Shown: piece by piece, positions 20,412-32,275 of the stretch
Layout of the letters: the number at the start of each line of letters is the position of its first letter
Position numbering within the stretch: position 1 is the first letter of the stretch
Assembly: GCF_010093535.1 (NCBI RefSeq)
Contig: NW_022985192.1
Location: 665,369-729,368, forward strand
Length of the DNA: 64,000 nucleotides
Source: Lindgomyces ingoldianus
Taxonomy: Eukaryota > Ascomycota > Dothideomycetes > Pleosporales > Lindgomycetaceae
Direction: 5' to 3'
Program-made: the position numbers and the translations under genes
Notes under the pieces: model-generated
Database searches by the model: none
What the model saw: only the letters and a program-made list of their open reading frames with translations
Told to the model about the DNA's origin: nothing

Positions 20412-23055
20412 CGTGAGCGGATTTCTACCCTCGAATTCGAACTATCAACGCTGTCGGTTTTGTTACTTGGGAGTTGGAATAAGATGATCCCTAGCCATGC
20501 TCATCAACATCCATATACGTATATCGGGGCTATGCCCCGCAAAGGCCTTTCGGACCTAGGTTTTCCGTACCCCTCATATGCATTGCCTCTTCCCCACATA
20601 TACCCCGCAATTGGGGTCCGGCGTTTTGAATCTACGAAATCTTATTTTGCACTCCAACCCACAGGAAAAATAAACGAAGTGTATCAAGATACGCTCATAT
20701 GTTACGAGTGGGTAGGATTAGTATCAATGTAATCACTTACCTTTACGTCGTAAGTGAGGCATCAGTAAGAGTTGAGGGAGCATTGTATAGACAAACAAAG
20801 TGATGGAGAGGGAGAGGCTTAGTCGAACAAACGATATTAAGTATAGGCTGAAGTTATAGACTAAGTAGCAATAAGTCGACATATTTTCACAAACGTAGAC
20901 TTAATGTAAAGAATATATTAGCATTCAGGTTTTAAGGTTACTATTATCCCCGTTTCAAATCGTCGTTTAGAGATGCTTCTGCGCTAGTTCTTGTCCTGCT
21001 CTTCTAGGTTCTATTTGACTCGTGTACGCTAGCAGCCACATCTGACTGCACTTGCTTCTACAAACGTTGCTTAGATTCTAAACCATATCTCTCCATAATA
21101 TGGACGGGTCCATTCCTACTTTCTCCAGTACCATTCTATCGTTCTCTCGTAGTGAAGACTCACCTCTTGCCACTTGCTAAAGGTGTCGCCACCGCCTTGA
21201 GTTCGGCCAGACTAAATAAATATTAGTTAAGAAATGACCCGAAAACTTTCCGTGAAAGGTTATGTCGACGACTTCTCTCGCGTCTGCTGATGTTCTCCAC
21301 ACTATGGCCGACTGACTCCGTCGAAAGGAAAGGATGCCGCCCAGCTAAGTAATTCCTTTACCTCATATCTCTATATCTTCATCATCAGCATATTGGTCCC
21401 GACAATTTCAAAGTTGGTATCCCATCATGCCCCGCTACATTAAGTTTTCTAATTCTGAGCAAGAAGGTACCGAGATTAGGAAGCATGGCTCCATAATATC
21501 GGGGACTCCTTAGGTCACAGTCTCTGACATAAGCATTGTGTGACATAGTTAGCTGGAGTCAACGTCCTCCGGTCTTTCGTAAGACTGAGAATGAATTAAT
21601 AAACTTGGTGGCAGCCGACATCCATTCGCCACCTTCATCTGCGGGTTTTGGCAGGTTCCAATCGAACCTCGAATTCATCTGGGCGGCGGTGAGCAGCTGA
21701 GCACCCTGGAAGTTCTAAGTGCATCCCTTAAAGCACGGAAGCTTTAGCGATCCCTGCATAATGCCGATCAATCGATCAAGATGCCTATCGATAATTGGAG
21801 GGGTTGATTGATTGTGGGAAAGGATTCTGCGGTGGGGTTATGTACCCTCGACCTGTCAATTCTGCTGATGGCCTTGTCATAGGGAAACTTGAGAGGAGGT
21901 GGGCTGAGATTCAGAGCTGAAATACAGTGGAGTGATGAAGCTCCCATTTCCCCTCTCTGTCATTCCTACTGCAAATGGACCGCCACCTCATTCAACCACC
22001 CTTGAAGTCATCAATCTGACCGGTCTAGCCTTACGCGATCATTCCTTATCCAGACAGACTGTTGCCGGAACCTTTGAAGCTCCCGCGGCCTCAGGAAACA
22101 AACGAAGGCGGTCAGAAACATCCACAGCCAATCATGGCTATGGAAACTCTAATCGGCGCGATCAAGCTAGCCTAAAATAGACCCTGCATTCGCGAGATTC
22201 GAAGCGCTGATCCAGGGTCTGGTGAACGGCTCCGCTGTCGGAGGGGCGGATTGTTAGGATCTGTTGATGACTTTCTTCGAGGTATTTGTGAGGGAATGGG
22301 AGCTCGTTCTCCACGTTATATGGTAATTCAGCTTGCTTTTCAAGTGTCCCCCGCAAAAGGCATCGTATTCCAACACGTATTGCCTCACGGGCCAGCCAAA
22401 AAGACCAGGGCCACGTTCAACGACGACCCACGCGACTGACGGCTGCATTTTCGGAACCAGGGACCCTGAGGCTGGGCTAGGCCCGCGAGATGTCGGAACC
22501 GCCTCACATCTACATTGGCTGACGAATGGGCCAGTGCTCGTGAGAAGTCAAATCGATAAAGAAGAGCCCTGTCCCCTCGGACTTTCGGGGAACAAAAGTG
22601 CCTTTGTTGTCTGAGTCGAAGGGTGGTCAGAACATCAAGGGAAGTGGAAGGTCGTCAGGCAAGACTTCAGAATACAAAGATTTTCGCCTTCCATACACTT
22701 TTTTCGGCTGTCAATACTTTATTTTCTTCGTTTCTCATTTTCGACCTACGTCGAGTCGTTTCTTTGGGGAGGAGACGTATTTTCGGTGAGCACCATGTCC
22801 ATCCCCTGTGTCTTACAGCCTTGTCTGCGCAGCTGCGCACAAAAGCCCATTGCGCCGGTCTAGAACTCCATCACTATGATCAGACGGACGTGCAAGGCAG
22901 ATGCTCAGGATATACGATCAGCTAACGCGGCTCTAGAAGCATATATACAACCTTTCAATCCTCTTCGACCTTTCTCAGAGCCTTCAATTAGATCACTCTC
23001 GTTCCGCGACAACCCCGGCAAGGTCAAGCAACGCCAAAACCGAACCTTAGGCAAC
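20412..23055. other. Intergenic, no gene supported
   Basis: A 2.6-kb stretch. A GGGGCTATGCCCC palindrome lies near 20525. Fragments such as a minus-strand frame near 21600-21700 (MNSRFDWNLPKPADEGGEW) look protein-like but cannot be extended into a gene. An in-frame upstream extension of the Cys-rich ORF from 22876 exists but is not protein-like. Confidence 0.45.
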
Positions 23056-23339
23056 ATGTGCTCCTATACTTACTCTTGGTATTACTGCAACCACGATTAC
23101 TATATTTGGTGAGTTTGCACTAGTGTACCTTAACAGTTGGGTTCGTACAAAGCTGAAAATTTCGCAGGGCAAATAGTATCGAGGTCTGCCACGGAAGGTT
23201 GCTTTCGGGATACTCCTACGACGCCTGGAGCATCGATATGTGCAAAAATATGAAGGTCACCTGCGGCGGTTTCTCCAACTACTACTGCTCTGATTGCTCC
23301 GAGGATGTAGCGCTAGAGTTCGAGCTTGACGAGTTATAA
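23056..23339 (+). CDS. Small cysteine-rich protein, no signal peptide
   Basis: Two exons (23056-23108, 23168-23339) with a GTGAGT..CGCAG intron give 74 aa. Seven cysteines occur as C2, CNH at 11-13, C25, C43, C50 and CSDC at 58-61, with many Tyr/Trp and an acidic C-terminus. There is no secretion signal, so it is not an obvious effector; a cytosolic zinc-binding mini-protein is more likely. Frame and composition change sharply at this ATG, which is why I prefer it over the in-frame ATG at 22876. Family unknown to me. Confidence 0.6.
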
Positions 23340-23814
23340 ATAAGCGATTTACCACCAATACTCAGCCCACAGCCATACTCAACTCAACTCCTCCAATCCC
23401 GCACCATCGAGGTTTGTAGACTTACGATAACACGAGCCGCACTCTACACGTTCGTGCTCCGACCTCTCAGTTACACTTCGACCTTCTGCGACCTCCAATT
23501 AATAATCTTCACGTACATGGTTGTTGACGGCATTTTATTTCATAGCGATGGATACGTCTTCTTTGATTCAGCGTTCAGTGTTCGGACATAGGCGCATCTC
23601 GGCGCCTACAAGATCTCATTTATCCGGGATGTTTGGAATAATTTTAAAGGCTGTGGGTGATTGAGTTCGTTCTGGTGCTTCGAGCGCGCATTTATTCTAG
23701 ACTGCTTATTATACCATAAAGCGTATCTTGGCTGCTCATCTCTTCGCACAATTAGCAATCCATTCAAGCTATTAGATATCACAAATCTAGAGTGAGGGTT
23801 CCTTCCCAGTGCCA
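23340..23814. other. Convergent 3' spacer
   Basis: No gene seen between the Cys-rich gene (plus) and the thioesterase end (minus). Confidence 0.55.
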
Positions 23815-25389
23815 TTACTCCGTCACACTCTCTTCCGCTAACTTCGGGCTCACTCCTAAACCCTCCTCTTTCATGCTCTCTTTGACCTGTTCTGCTCGTC
23901 TCCGCGCATCTAGATACATCATGAATTCCTGGTATGTCCTAGGCATCACCCGGATATTCTTTTCCACTGTGAATGTGTAGTTGAACTGGCCAGTTGGCTT
24001 TGATCTTCCGTGCTCCACATCTCTCACTTTGGAATCTACCCTCACTTGGACCCTTGTATATTTGCTCTCTGTGTCTGCTCGGTCTCCTGGTGCTCCGATT
24101 AACGGCGGGTCCGTGTACACGACTGTCGCGGTAAGGTATAGTATGCTGCCAACGGGAACTGGATTCTGGAAGGTGGAGGGATCAAGCGAGACAAAAGTTG
24201 GTCGAGTGTGAGCAAAGGCGGCAGTGCAGGTAAAGGCGAGTTCGAAGGTTTGCTTGAGGAGGAAGCCACCGAAGATCATGAACTTTCAGGTTGTTAACAA
24301 ATAGCAACAGTTTCCGAGCAGACCACAGGAAAATGCTTACGTGATGTCTGTTGCGAAATTGGGGTTGCATGATCATGGCAGTTTGGAGACGGGTTGTGTC
24401 CATGAAGTGCACGTTCTCTGGTTTCCGGAGCGAGTCGTGGGGATCATGATATTGCAAATGCTTCTGCCAAAAGGCATGTATTAAGTCACTTTCCAGGTCG
24501 TTGGGAGTGTGTTTGATAAGTGCGGTCTGGTTGCGCTCTCTGCGGATCTTAGAGTTTCGTTCACCTAGGGCATAGAGTCGCTTTTCCTCGGGTGTTTCGA
24601 CTATCAAAGGGTTGACGTTCACCGGCCTGGAAAATGTCAGCCACCATCGAGTATATCGTAGGGATCTAATACTTCTTGGTCCCAGGGTCGAGCGACACCA
24701 TTGTAAAAGTGCAACTGATTAGGACGTCCTCATTCTTCACAGTCTCCCCCGCTTTCGGCGCTTTGGCAACCTGCATTGAAACTTCTAGGCTGGACCTGCC
24801 CGTTGCGTAAGTCACTTCACCGCTCAGCTCTAGATCGCATATTTCCGTCAGAGGGTGCCGCAAGTAGATTCGATCGCAGCTTGCAGTGACGGTGGTAACG
24901 TCGTCGCCAGTGTGTTTGTAAGCAATTACCCCAGAAAGAGCGTCCAAGTCCATGAAGATAGTTCCAAGACGGATGTGTCCGCTCGAATTAAGGTAGGTGT
25001 CCAGAAGCCATGGATCCTGAGCAAGCGGTAATATCTATTCCTGTCTCATTGAGCTTCACCTCTCGGAACGCAGAGGTACTTACGACAGAATGATAGCTGT
25101 CTGACATTCGCTTTGGCGTTAGCTCACGATTAGGAGATACTTCCGGCTTCCTGGAAGCTTTCGCATGGTCAAGGCCCTCCGCTCGCTGTCGCCGGAGAGC
25201 TTCTACCCATGGTGTGCGTACTCTTACGGCAGTTAATTCTCTAAAAACGCCGTCAGTTTGCCGTCGTCTGCTGGAGCGAAATCCACGGTTGATTGACGAG
25301 AGAACAGGAACTGTTTGAGAACAATTGGATCGCGAGGTAGCATTAAGGCGTCGAAGCACTGTTCTCAAGGAGCTGGCCATGGTGTTCAC
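23815..25389 (-). CDS. Mitochondrial acyl-CoA thioesterase (double HotDog)
   Basis: Four exons (25084-25389, 24673-25016, 24341-24626, 23815-24282), all GT..AG, give 467 aa. The N-terminus (SSLRTVLRRLNATSRSN) is a mitochondrial presequence. The first HotDog domain contains SSGHIRLGTIFMDLDALSGVIAYKHTG, the second NRHHFMIFGGFLLKQTFELAF followed by a CTAAFAHTRPTF strand, as in ACOT9/ACOT10-like enzymes. These hydrolyse acyl-CoAs to free acids and CoA in the mitochondrial matrix. Translation may start at 25389 or three codons later. It is divergent from the next gene with only 181 bp between starts. Confidence 0.9.
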
Positions 25390-25570
25390 GAGCTTTGAGA
25401 CTCGCGCATGTCGGAGGGGAATGACGTCTCACAGCGTCTGCCGAAGTGAGGGCTGAGCTTGGCAAGAGCCTTAGAGATTTTTTCCCCGCCTGCACACTTC
25501 GCCTCATCGTCTCAACAAGGACCTCAAGTTCCTTGCACGAAAGGCCCATCAAGTCAATGTTGTTCAAGGA
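25390..25570. promoter_or_regulatory. Short bidirectional promoter region
   Basis: Only 181 bp separate the start of the thioesterase gene (minus) from the proposed start of the 509-aa gene (plus), so regulatory sequence is probably shared. If the plus gene starts further downstream (for example with an intron after 25571) the region is longer. Confidence 0.45.
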
Positions 25571-27199
25571 ATGTCGCGAACGATCGAGTTGGGGCGAGCT
25601 GTCCTATGCTCACCAAACTCGCAGCTGCAGCTGTGGCTCACGACTTTGATCACACTCTCACCACAGCACGACTCCACTAACCTTCATCAACTGAGCAAAC
25701 GTGTTCTCCTTGACTATCTCATCGCTCGGAATGCCTGGGTTTGCCGTGGAAATGGTTTGCACATTATGATAGAGCTTACCGTCCAAGGAGAGCCTCTGGG
25801 TGGAAACGAAATGAGAGAATTGGCTAGAATGATTCTCAATGCCCAGGTACCTACGAACTTTTCGCATGTGGACAATTCTCCTAATCTGCATTCAGATTTG
25901 GAGTCAACTTAACCTTCGCCCATCTCTTCCTCTGAATAACTTCAACGAGGACGCATTGCTGCCTGACAGCGGGAAGCTACAGATCAACATCAGCCACTCT
26001 CGGATAGAGCCCGAGATGTCGGACAAGAAACCTCACCGGTTATGCTTAAACGTCCCATTTGAAGACGCGAAACCCCCACCGAATGTTTCAGTTCTAACAC
26101 TCCAATCTCTCCAGTTCTCGATGGAAATAGTTGAGATGAAAGCTCCGCGAAATAGTAAAAAGCGTAAGTGCTCACAGCGAAGCAGCCCTAGTCGCAATTC
26201 CAGCTCTCCCGCAAGGAAAAGGCTTTTTGATAAACAAGAAGTGAGAGCTCCCGAAGGCTCTACTATACCATTTGAGCCGGAGGGAGAGATTCTCACCACC
26301 TTGAACCAGCAAAATGACGGCGAGACCTCAGCTAGGAGTTCTTACCTATGTATCAAGAGAAGGAAGGAGAGCGTATCAGACAGGACATCCATATTGAATT
26401 ATTCTCGGCCCATTGACCTACGAGAAGTTGGAAAGTTAGTGGACGCCGCTATGCGTCTATCGATCTCAGAGGCCTCCCCTAGGTCGACGACAGGTTTGAA
26501 GATTGTGACCAACTCTTTTGCTGGAACTCTCGCGGAGATCTCCCCCTCATTGTGGAGTCCCGGGTACCTTCTAGTACGTAGAACGCCTATGACATGTGGT
26601 TTAGCAAGCTGACCAAGTCATAGGCAGTTTCACAGAGAGCACACTTTGTACCAATCGTCAGCCACTCCTTAAATCGAGCAACTATGCTGAAATCCCGATC
26701 GACGTCTCTCCAAGCCAAAGTTGAAACGCTCAGACGGACCTCTTCGACCACCAAAGTTTACCATAGTTCCACCAGAGTCGACAATACACAAGACGAAGAC
26801 GACACTGTGACTAACTTGCTGAAAGCGCGACTTTGGATCCACATGCAAAAGAAGTTGTTTGAAACGGGTACGACTGCACCACTGAAGTCTTTCTGTGCGT
26901 CTGATAACATCCTTCCGGCCGTTCCAAGTTCAGATGATCTTCTTGATGAAAGTCCAGTATGGAAAGAAATGGTAGAGCATGAGGTCCCCAAATTTCACTA
27001 CGTTTACGGCGGCACAGATGAGCTTGACGAAGAGGGATATGAGATCGGCTTTCATCCAAGTTCCTCTGACAGAAACCACCCGATGGCTAGCGAATCGGTA
27101 CTGTGGGACACGGAATCCAAACCCGCCATCGAAAGTGCAGACGACATGCTACTAGGATCCACAGCTACTAGGGGGACCACGAAAATAACGCCATTCTAG
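25571..27199 (+). CDS. Hypothetical nuclear-type protein, unidentified
   Basis: Three exons (25571-25846, 25896-26573, 26624-27199) joined by a GTACCT..TTCAG and a GTACGT..CATAG intron give 509 aa; the N-terminal start is uncertain. An ordered N-terminal block (LLDYLIARNAWVCRGNGLHI, then IWSQLNLRPSLPLNNFNEDA across the junction) looks like a folded domain. A basic Ser-rich region with KKRKCSQRSSPSRN follows, a likely nuclear localisation signal, then a disordered acidic C-terminus with YVYGGTDELDEEGYEIGF. No catalytic motif is seen. I do not recognise it; nuclear location is an inference from the basic cluster. Confidence 0.68.
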
Positions 27200-29270
27200 A
27201 GAATTTTCAAGTGATGTCTAAAATCGGGGATCCTTCTCAAAGCGGTCTCGCTATGGCACTTGCTAGGCCCAAATAGTGTGGTACAGATGACGCATTCAAT
27301 GCCGTCTTAATCCGGGATGAACCCATAGATCACTCATCTAGGGCAGGGTTTCGAAGGCTAAGGCATCATATCTAGGAATCGTTGTTTGACAATGAGTCGT
27401 TGCACGAGCTTGGTGGCAAACAAGGCCCTGAAACGCGCTGGCTAGCTTTGCACGAGCTGGAGAGCAGCATCAGCTGAAAATTTTCCTCTTCATTAATGAA
27501 CGCTTTTTCAATGTGTTTGTATGGCCTCCCCACCCTTTAAACCTTGTGCTGACGGCAGGTTAGTTCTAGTGCCAATTTGTATATTCTAGTGAAAGAGCTG
27601 CCAATTATGGATGGCCGTGATACTGGAACACAAAGTCCGTTGATTTTTGTACGCGCGTAAATTCCTAAGTATTTCTCTAATAGTGATGTAAAGGCTTGAG
27701 AGAGTGGTAGCTGACGTAGGTAGAGGTTAAAAGGTCGGCAATCGGTATTGGGCGTTGCCATCACTTTTAGGTTATAGTCAAAGCAAATTCCGGGTCGGGG
27801 CCCTGACTACAGGTGGCGGGGAACGCGGGAGGAGCTGCGAAGCCTTGCCCCTGATTCAAGGAGAATGATCAACGCAAGACGGGCCATCTTTCCTCACGGG
27901 TACCAGAAATGGCTTGAGAACCATCCCCGTGGGTGTTTTAGAAGACAGGTGTGAGAGAACCTTTAACCTTGAAACAAGATGGTTCGCTAGACTTAGTGAG
28001 AGTAGGAGACCTCTGAATGATCCTTCGATGATGACACATCACCTTCACTCCTCGAAGAAGAGCCGAAGAGGTGACATCCTTTGGTCGAGGCTCTTAGATC
28101 AACTGATTAAGTCGATCGACGCATTGATTGAGGCATCGCTTTATCCGTTGCTCAAACCTAGTGAAGTCATGATCACTGATCAAAGTCTAGTGTCCAAACC
28201 ACGAACCTGACCTATACTAGTCCTAAATTTTACGGAGCATCTTGACTAGAGTTTTGTGTACATGCCATGGTTATCCATGAATCTAGGTAGAGGTTATCCA
28301 TATCATTAGAAGATCAGCCACATAGAGTGACACCTTGAGTGTGCTACTTGCGGGCTTCACGTTCGCATTGCGCAATAGCAAGCCAACTCTTGGGGGAGCC
28401 TCACAACAACGCCCACAACTCGTTTAACGCCACGGATAGACTTTGGGGTCTGAAACCGGTGACAGCGGCAGTGCCATGGGTCATGCCAATAAGTCGTTTC
28501 AAGGAGCCAATGCCGACAAAGGCCATTTCTCCGATCTGGATCGCGCGATATCATTGCACACGCAAGTTCTAGAAAAGACGTCATGACTTCACACGGAGTG
28601 GGGAGCCTTGAGCAAAAATACCAGATGCAGAAATCAGAGGCACTTCTTAGCCTTAAGGCAGACGCTAGGGGACTGGAAACGTATTCCGGGTTCATCACTC
28701 CACACCAAGAACAGGGCAGAATATTGACAAGCCTGCGGATCGATCTTCCTCGCGGGTTTGCACAGGTCATTAGCCGCAATAGAGCGATAACACAGGTTCT
28801 GTGTCAGAAGCGGAACAGTTTGCCAACAGCTGCTTACAAGTCTCTACCCTCGACTTACCAAACCTTCTGCTTTGAAGCTCTGTTATTTTGGATTAACTTC
28901 GAGGGTTGGGGCTTTGGGATGATCGGAGGTAATCTTATCCATATAAATCCCATTAGGGCAGTTGAATTCTTGGCTAATGAGGAAAGTAGAGACTATTGTT
29001 CATGCTATCTTTTGTGTTAGACCCGAGCCCACGAATTTAACGTCACATTCAGCTTCGCGACAACCTTAATCGGCCCCATCTTATGCTAGCCAATTATCAA
29101 TGCTCCACGGCAATGCTCGCAGTCGTACAGCCACCCGTTTCCGCATGAAAATGACGAAATTTCCGGCCTTTTCAATGCTTCAGCCAAAAGAGACTAAAAT
29201 AGTTTGCCCAACAGGAATAACGAAGCGGCCAATAGGGGTGCTCTAATCTGGTAACTGGCGCAGGACTGGA
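27200..29270. other. Intergenic, possibly decayed gene DNA
   Basis: About 2.1 kb without a supportable gene. Protein-like fragments occur, for example on minus near 28400-28560 (GEMAFVGIGSLKRLIGMTHG), and open frames on plus at 27914-28210 and 28583-29020, but none can be joined or assigned. Confidence 0.4.
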
Positions 29271-29272
29271 TA

Positions 29273-29295
29273 CAGTCAACTCTCGATGGCGCGAT
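29273..29295. repeat. Left TIR of the pogo-like element
   Basis: Matches the reverse complement of 31043-31065 over all 23 bases. Confidence 0.92.
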
Positions 29296-29449
29296 ACAAT
29301 TCTGGAACGAGGATTATATCGTTATATCGCAATATCGTTGCAGCAAGAGGGTTACGTAATCCAACTATCTAGAGTGCCCTGGACAAACTGCTTAGACTTT
29401 TGAGCCTTTGCTTCAGTATATAGCTGCTGGAGCGCTCTGATCTGCTAGG

Positions 29450-30908
29450 GAGTTGTTGAATCTGTATGCTCTTGATATAAGAGTAGTAATTTAAGAGCCT
29501 GCTCTGCCTGCGCAGGGGTAGGTATTTGTATAGGAGGCCCTTTGTTGTCTAATTTGTCTTTAACTAGCTGCTGGCTATATGTTGCAATTGCGTTTGCTAC
29601 ATTAAAGTTAGATTAAGTAGGCTTGTGATCCTTATTAATAGGATTTAGGAAGTTTTTAAGGCTTATAGCGTCCTGAATCCTGCCTGCGTGCTGCACCTGC
29701 TAGTAGAGCTCCTCTAGCTCCTGCTAAGACTGCTCCTCTAGATTAGGCAGGTAGATTAGTTCTTATAAAGGCTGGATTCTAGCTTAGCAGAAGCAGCAAT
29801 AGATTGTATTGCTCTAAAGGTTGTTATACTAGGCTTAAGAGGCCTAGCGTAAGGCATAGTAGAGGTTGACTTAAGTTGCTAGATCTGCGCCGCGCTTGTA
29901 GCTAGCGACTATATAGCGTATCTATTGCTTTTTGTATAAGCGCTTAAACTGACTAATCACGCCCTAATTAAGTGGCTAGTAGACGCTAGTTAAGTTGGCA
30001 GGCAGCTATTAAATGCGGATATTTAGTGGAGGTGGTTTGAGATTAACGCTAAGGATATGAGCGCTGTAGTTGTCCATCAGCAGCAGGATAGACCTAGTCT
30101 CTCCTATCCACTAATAGAAGGCCTGTAGCTAATCTATTATAATAGTATGCGTTATCTACGCCTTAGGATTTAACAACTATTAGATGCTAAGAGCCTTAAG
30201 GTTAACAGATCGCAGAGCATGTGGTCTAGCTGCCTTCTTAATAGCCTAGGGAGTAAAGCGCTTGCTGCTAGTAAAGTTGCAGCAGCATATAATTAATATT
30301 TAGTTCTTATCCTTCTTCCTGCTAGGTTGAGCTCTAGTAGAAAGCCCTAACAACGGCGCCTGCCGCTAATATAGGCCTGTCTTGTCTATATTAAATATAT
30401 CCTGCTTTGCGTATTCTCCACACAGCGTTCTAATAGCCCTTATCTCCTCTTTAGCCCTAGCTGGCACTGACGCAGCCTCGCCCTGGTGTTAATAAAGCTT
30501 GATATTATGCTGTTGCTTAAAGTTGGTGAGCTAGCCTAAGCTAAACTCTAGTACAGGGAGGTTGGCGTAATTAGGTATCTGCGGCCAGATAGCCTTTGCT
30601 TTCTTAATAAGGATATTGCTAGGGACGTCGCTGCCGGAGCTCTTGAGGTGCTGCTGCCAGTCAAAGAGGACAGCTTTAAGGATAGGCCACTGTGCCTGTT
30701 GTTGACGTGTGCAGGTGGTGGCAGAGCTACTGTTAAGGTAGCTATATCGCTCTAAGAGGGACTCTGATACTGTTAACTGACAGATGCGATGGTTGTACTC
30801 TTGCTTAAACTACTTGATCGCATTAAGCTGCCTCTGGCCAGGACCCTGATGTTGATACCATTGACGCAGAGCCTGTTGCTGCTTGTTGGTAATTGCCACA
30901 CGTGGCAT
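29450..30908 (-). pseudogene. Broken pogo-like transposase
   Basis: The minus strand starts MPRVAITNKQQQALRQWYQH, the kind of N-terminal helix-turn-helix (CENP-B/pogo type) used to bind the element ends. In-frame TAG codons interrupt it, at least at NAIK-stop-FKQEYN and EFSLG-stop-L, where Trp (TGG) is expected. The left limit is approximate, and I could not trace a DDE triad through the decay. No functional enzyme can be made. Confidence 0.75.
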
Positions 30909-31042
30909 TTTATCTCTTAATATAACAATAATCTAGCTAAAAGCTTGCGATATAGTAGGTATTGCAAAATGGAATATTTTGGTGGGAAATTAATTTAGGT
31001 TTGAGAAATGTATCGCTATATCGAAATATCGTTTAATCGCGC

Positions 31043-31065
31043 ATCGCGCCATCGAGAGTTGACTG
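31043..31065. repeat. Right TIR of the pogo-like element
   Basis: Inverted copy of 29273-29295, followed directly by the TA target duplication. Confidence 0.92.
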
Positions 31066-31067
31066 TA

Positions 31068-32275
31068 TGCTCAATTAAGGAGTGGCTTCAGCCACTGAGC
31101 ATCGCTCGGACAATCCTTGTTAGAGATCGTGTTCCCCATGCCTTAGACCGGGATCCCAAATGCGATACACCACGAAAATGGTTGTCGCTGAGGCTCCACC
31201 TCAAGCTTGCAACAACATACTCTGATGTGCGACCACCACCAAGGCATTTTATATACATTAGAGGGCCTCTGTCAAACCACCGGTCAAACCCAATCGCGAT
31301 GCAAAGACGCAGTAACTCTACTGGATAGAATTTCAGTTCAAACACTTAGATCCATCCACCAACCCCGCCTCACAGGGGACTGCAGGACTCTCGGAACAAT
31401 CCAGAGGAGGTACTGAAGCTGGAGGCTTATTTCGAGCCCAGAGTAGCTCACTGCACGGGATCGGACGGCAATTTAATCTGCAACAATCATTGTCCGTAAT
31501 TTGCAACCCGCTCTCAACTCCTAGGGATGGCGCATTGATCACAGCGTAGGGCACTGAAGAGTACATCCGCGGCTCGACAACTCCTACGCTAGGATTCCAC
31601 GCTATTTATCCCTAGGGGATCTGCATGCTCCAAGGGATAGCGAATGGGGGGAATTGGCGTTGAACTCTAACCTTCCAGCTGTAGCCAGCAGAATCGGTAC
31701 CAGCCTTGCTAACGCCTCCTCTAAAGGGCATAGCCTCTTATTGGTTTAGCGTCTAGCTAGGCCTCTACCCCAGCCTTGACTAAAAGGCATGGCTGGGCTG
31801 ACATGGGAGAGGAGAATGGGGTCCGCGCTGTTGTGATGAGCACACTAGGTGGGAAATGTAAACTCTTAATTATAGGCACACGGGGAGCCTCATAGTGAGG
31901 ACATCAGTTTGCGACATTTAAATAGATGTTGCATATAGTGGCGGACAGTCCTTTCAGGTCCTGGTTTCGTTTCGTATCCCCCACATAATGGCAAGCTTGA
32001 TGTGCATATCCATGGAATTGTGTAGATGATGGCTTGTTGAAGAACCGCACCCGCTTCATTTCTCTCGATTAGCTTTGCGGTCTGTACCTTGTCTTTAGGA
32101 CTCTTTAGGCCTTAACGAAGTAAGGAGGTTATTCTGAGGACCACAGAGGCTTTGACGGTCAAAGGAACCACATCCGCAGCGAATACAGGGCCGACTCCAC
32201 CGATCGAAGACACCTACCCAAAGCTCACGTTCGAGGACTGCCCGCCACTGTCACCGCCTATTTAATTCGCCCATT
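31068..32275. other. Intergenic flank of the transposon
   Basis: No gene seen. TpA-rich patches around 31700-31800 resemble the decayed element and may reflect mutation spread. Confidence 0.45.

Larger units (their letters stand above)
29273..31065 (-). mobile_element. Decayed pogo/Fot1-like (Tc1-mariner) DNA transposon
   Basis: The element is 1,793 bp. Perfect 23-bp terminal inverted repeats begin CAGTCAACTCTCGATGGCGC (29273-29295 and 31043-31065) and are flanked by TA on both sides (29271-29272 and 31066-31067), the target duplication of this superfamily. Both subterminal regions carry repeated ATATCG motifs. The interior on the minus strand encodes a broken transposase starting at 30908. 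The element is TpA-rich with stop codons where Trp is expected, consistent with RIP. Confidence 0.9.

Noticed and set aside
19305..20560. GGGGCTA..CCGC-like similarity at 19330 and 20525 as ends of one transposon
   Set aside because: Same orientation rather than inverted, short and imperfect, with no target duplication, and one copy lies within the nested ORF.
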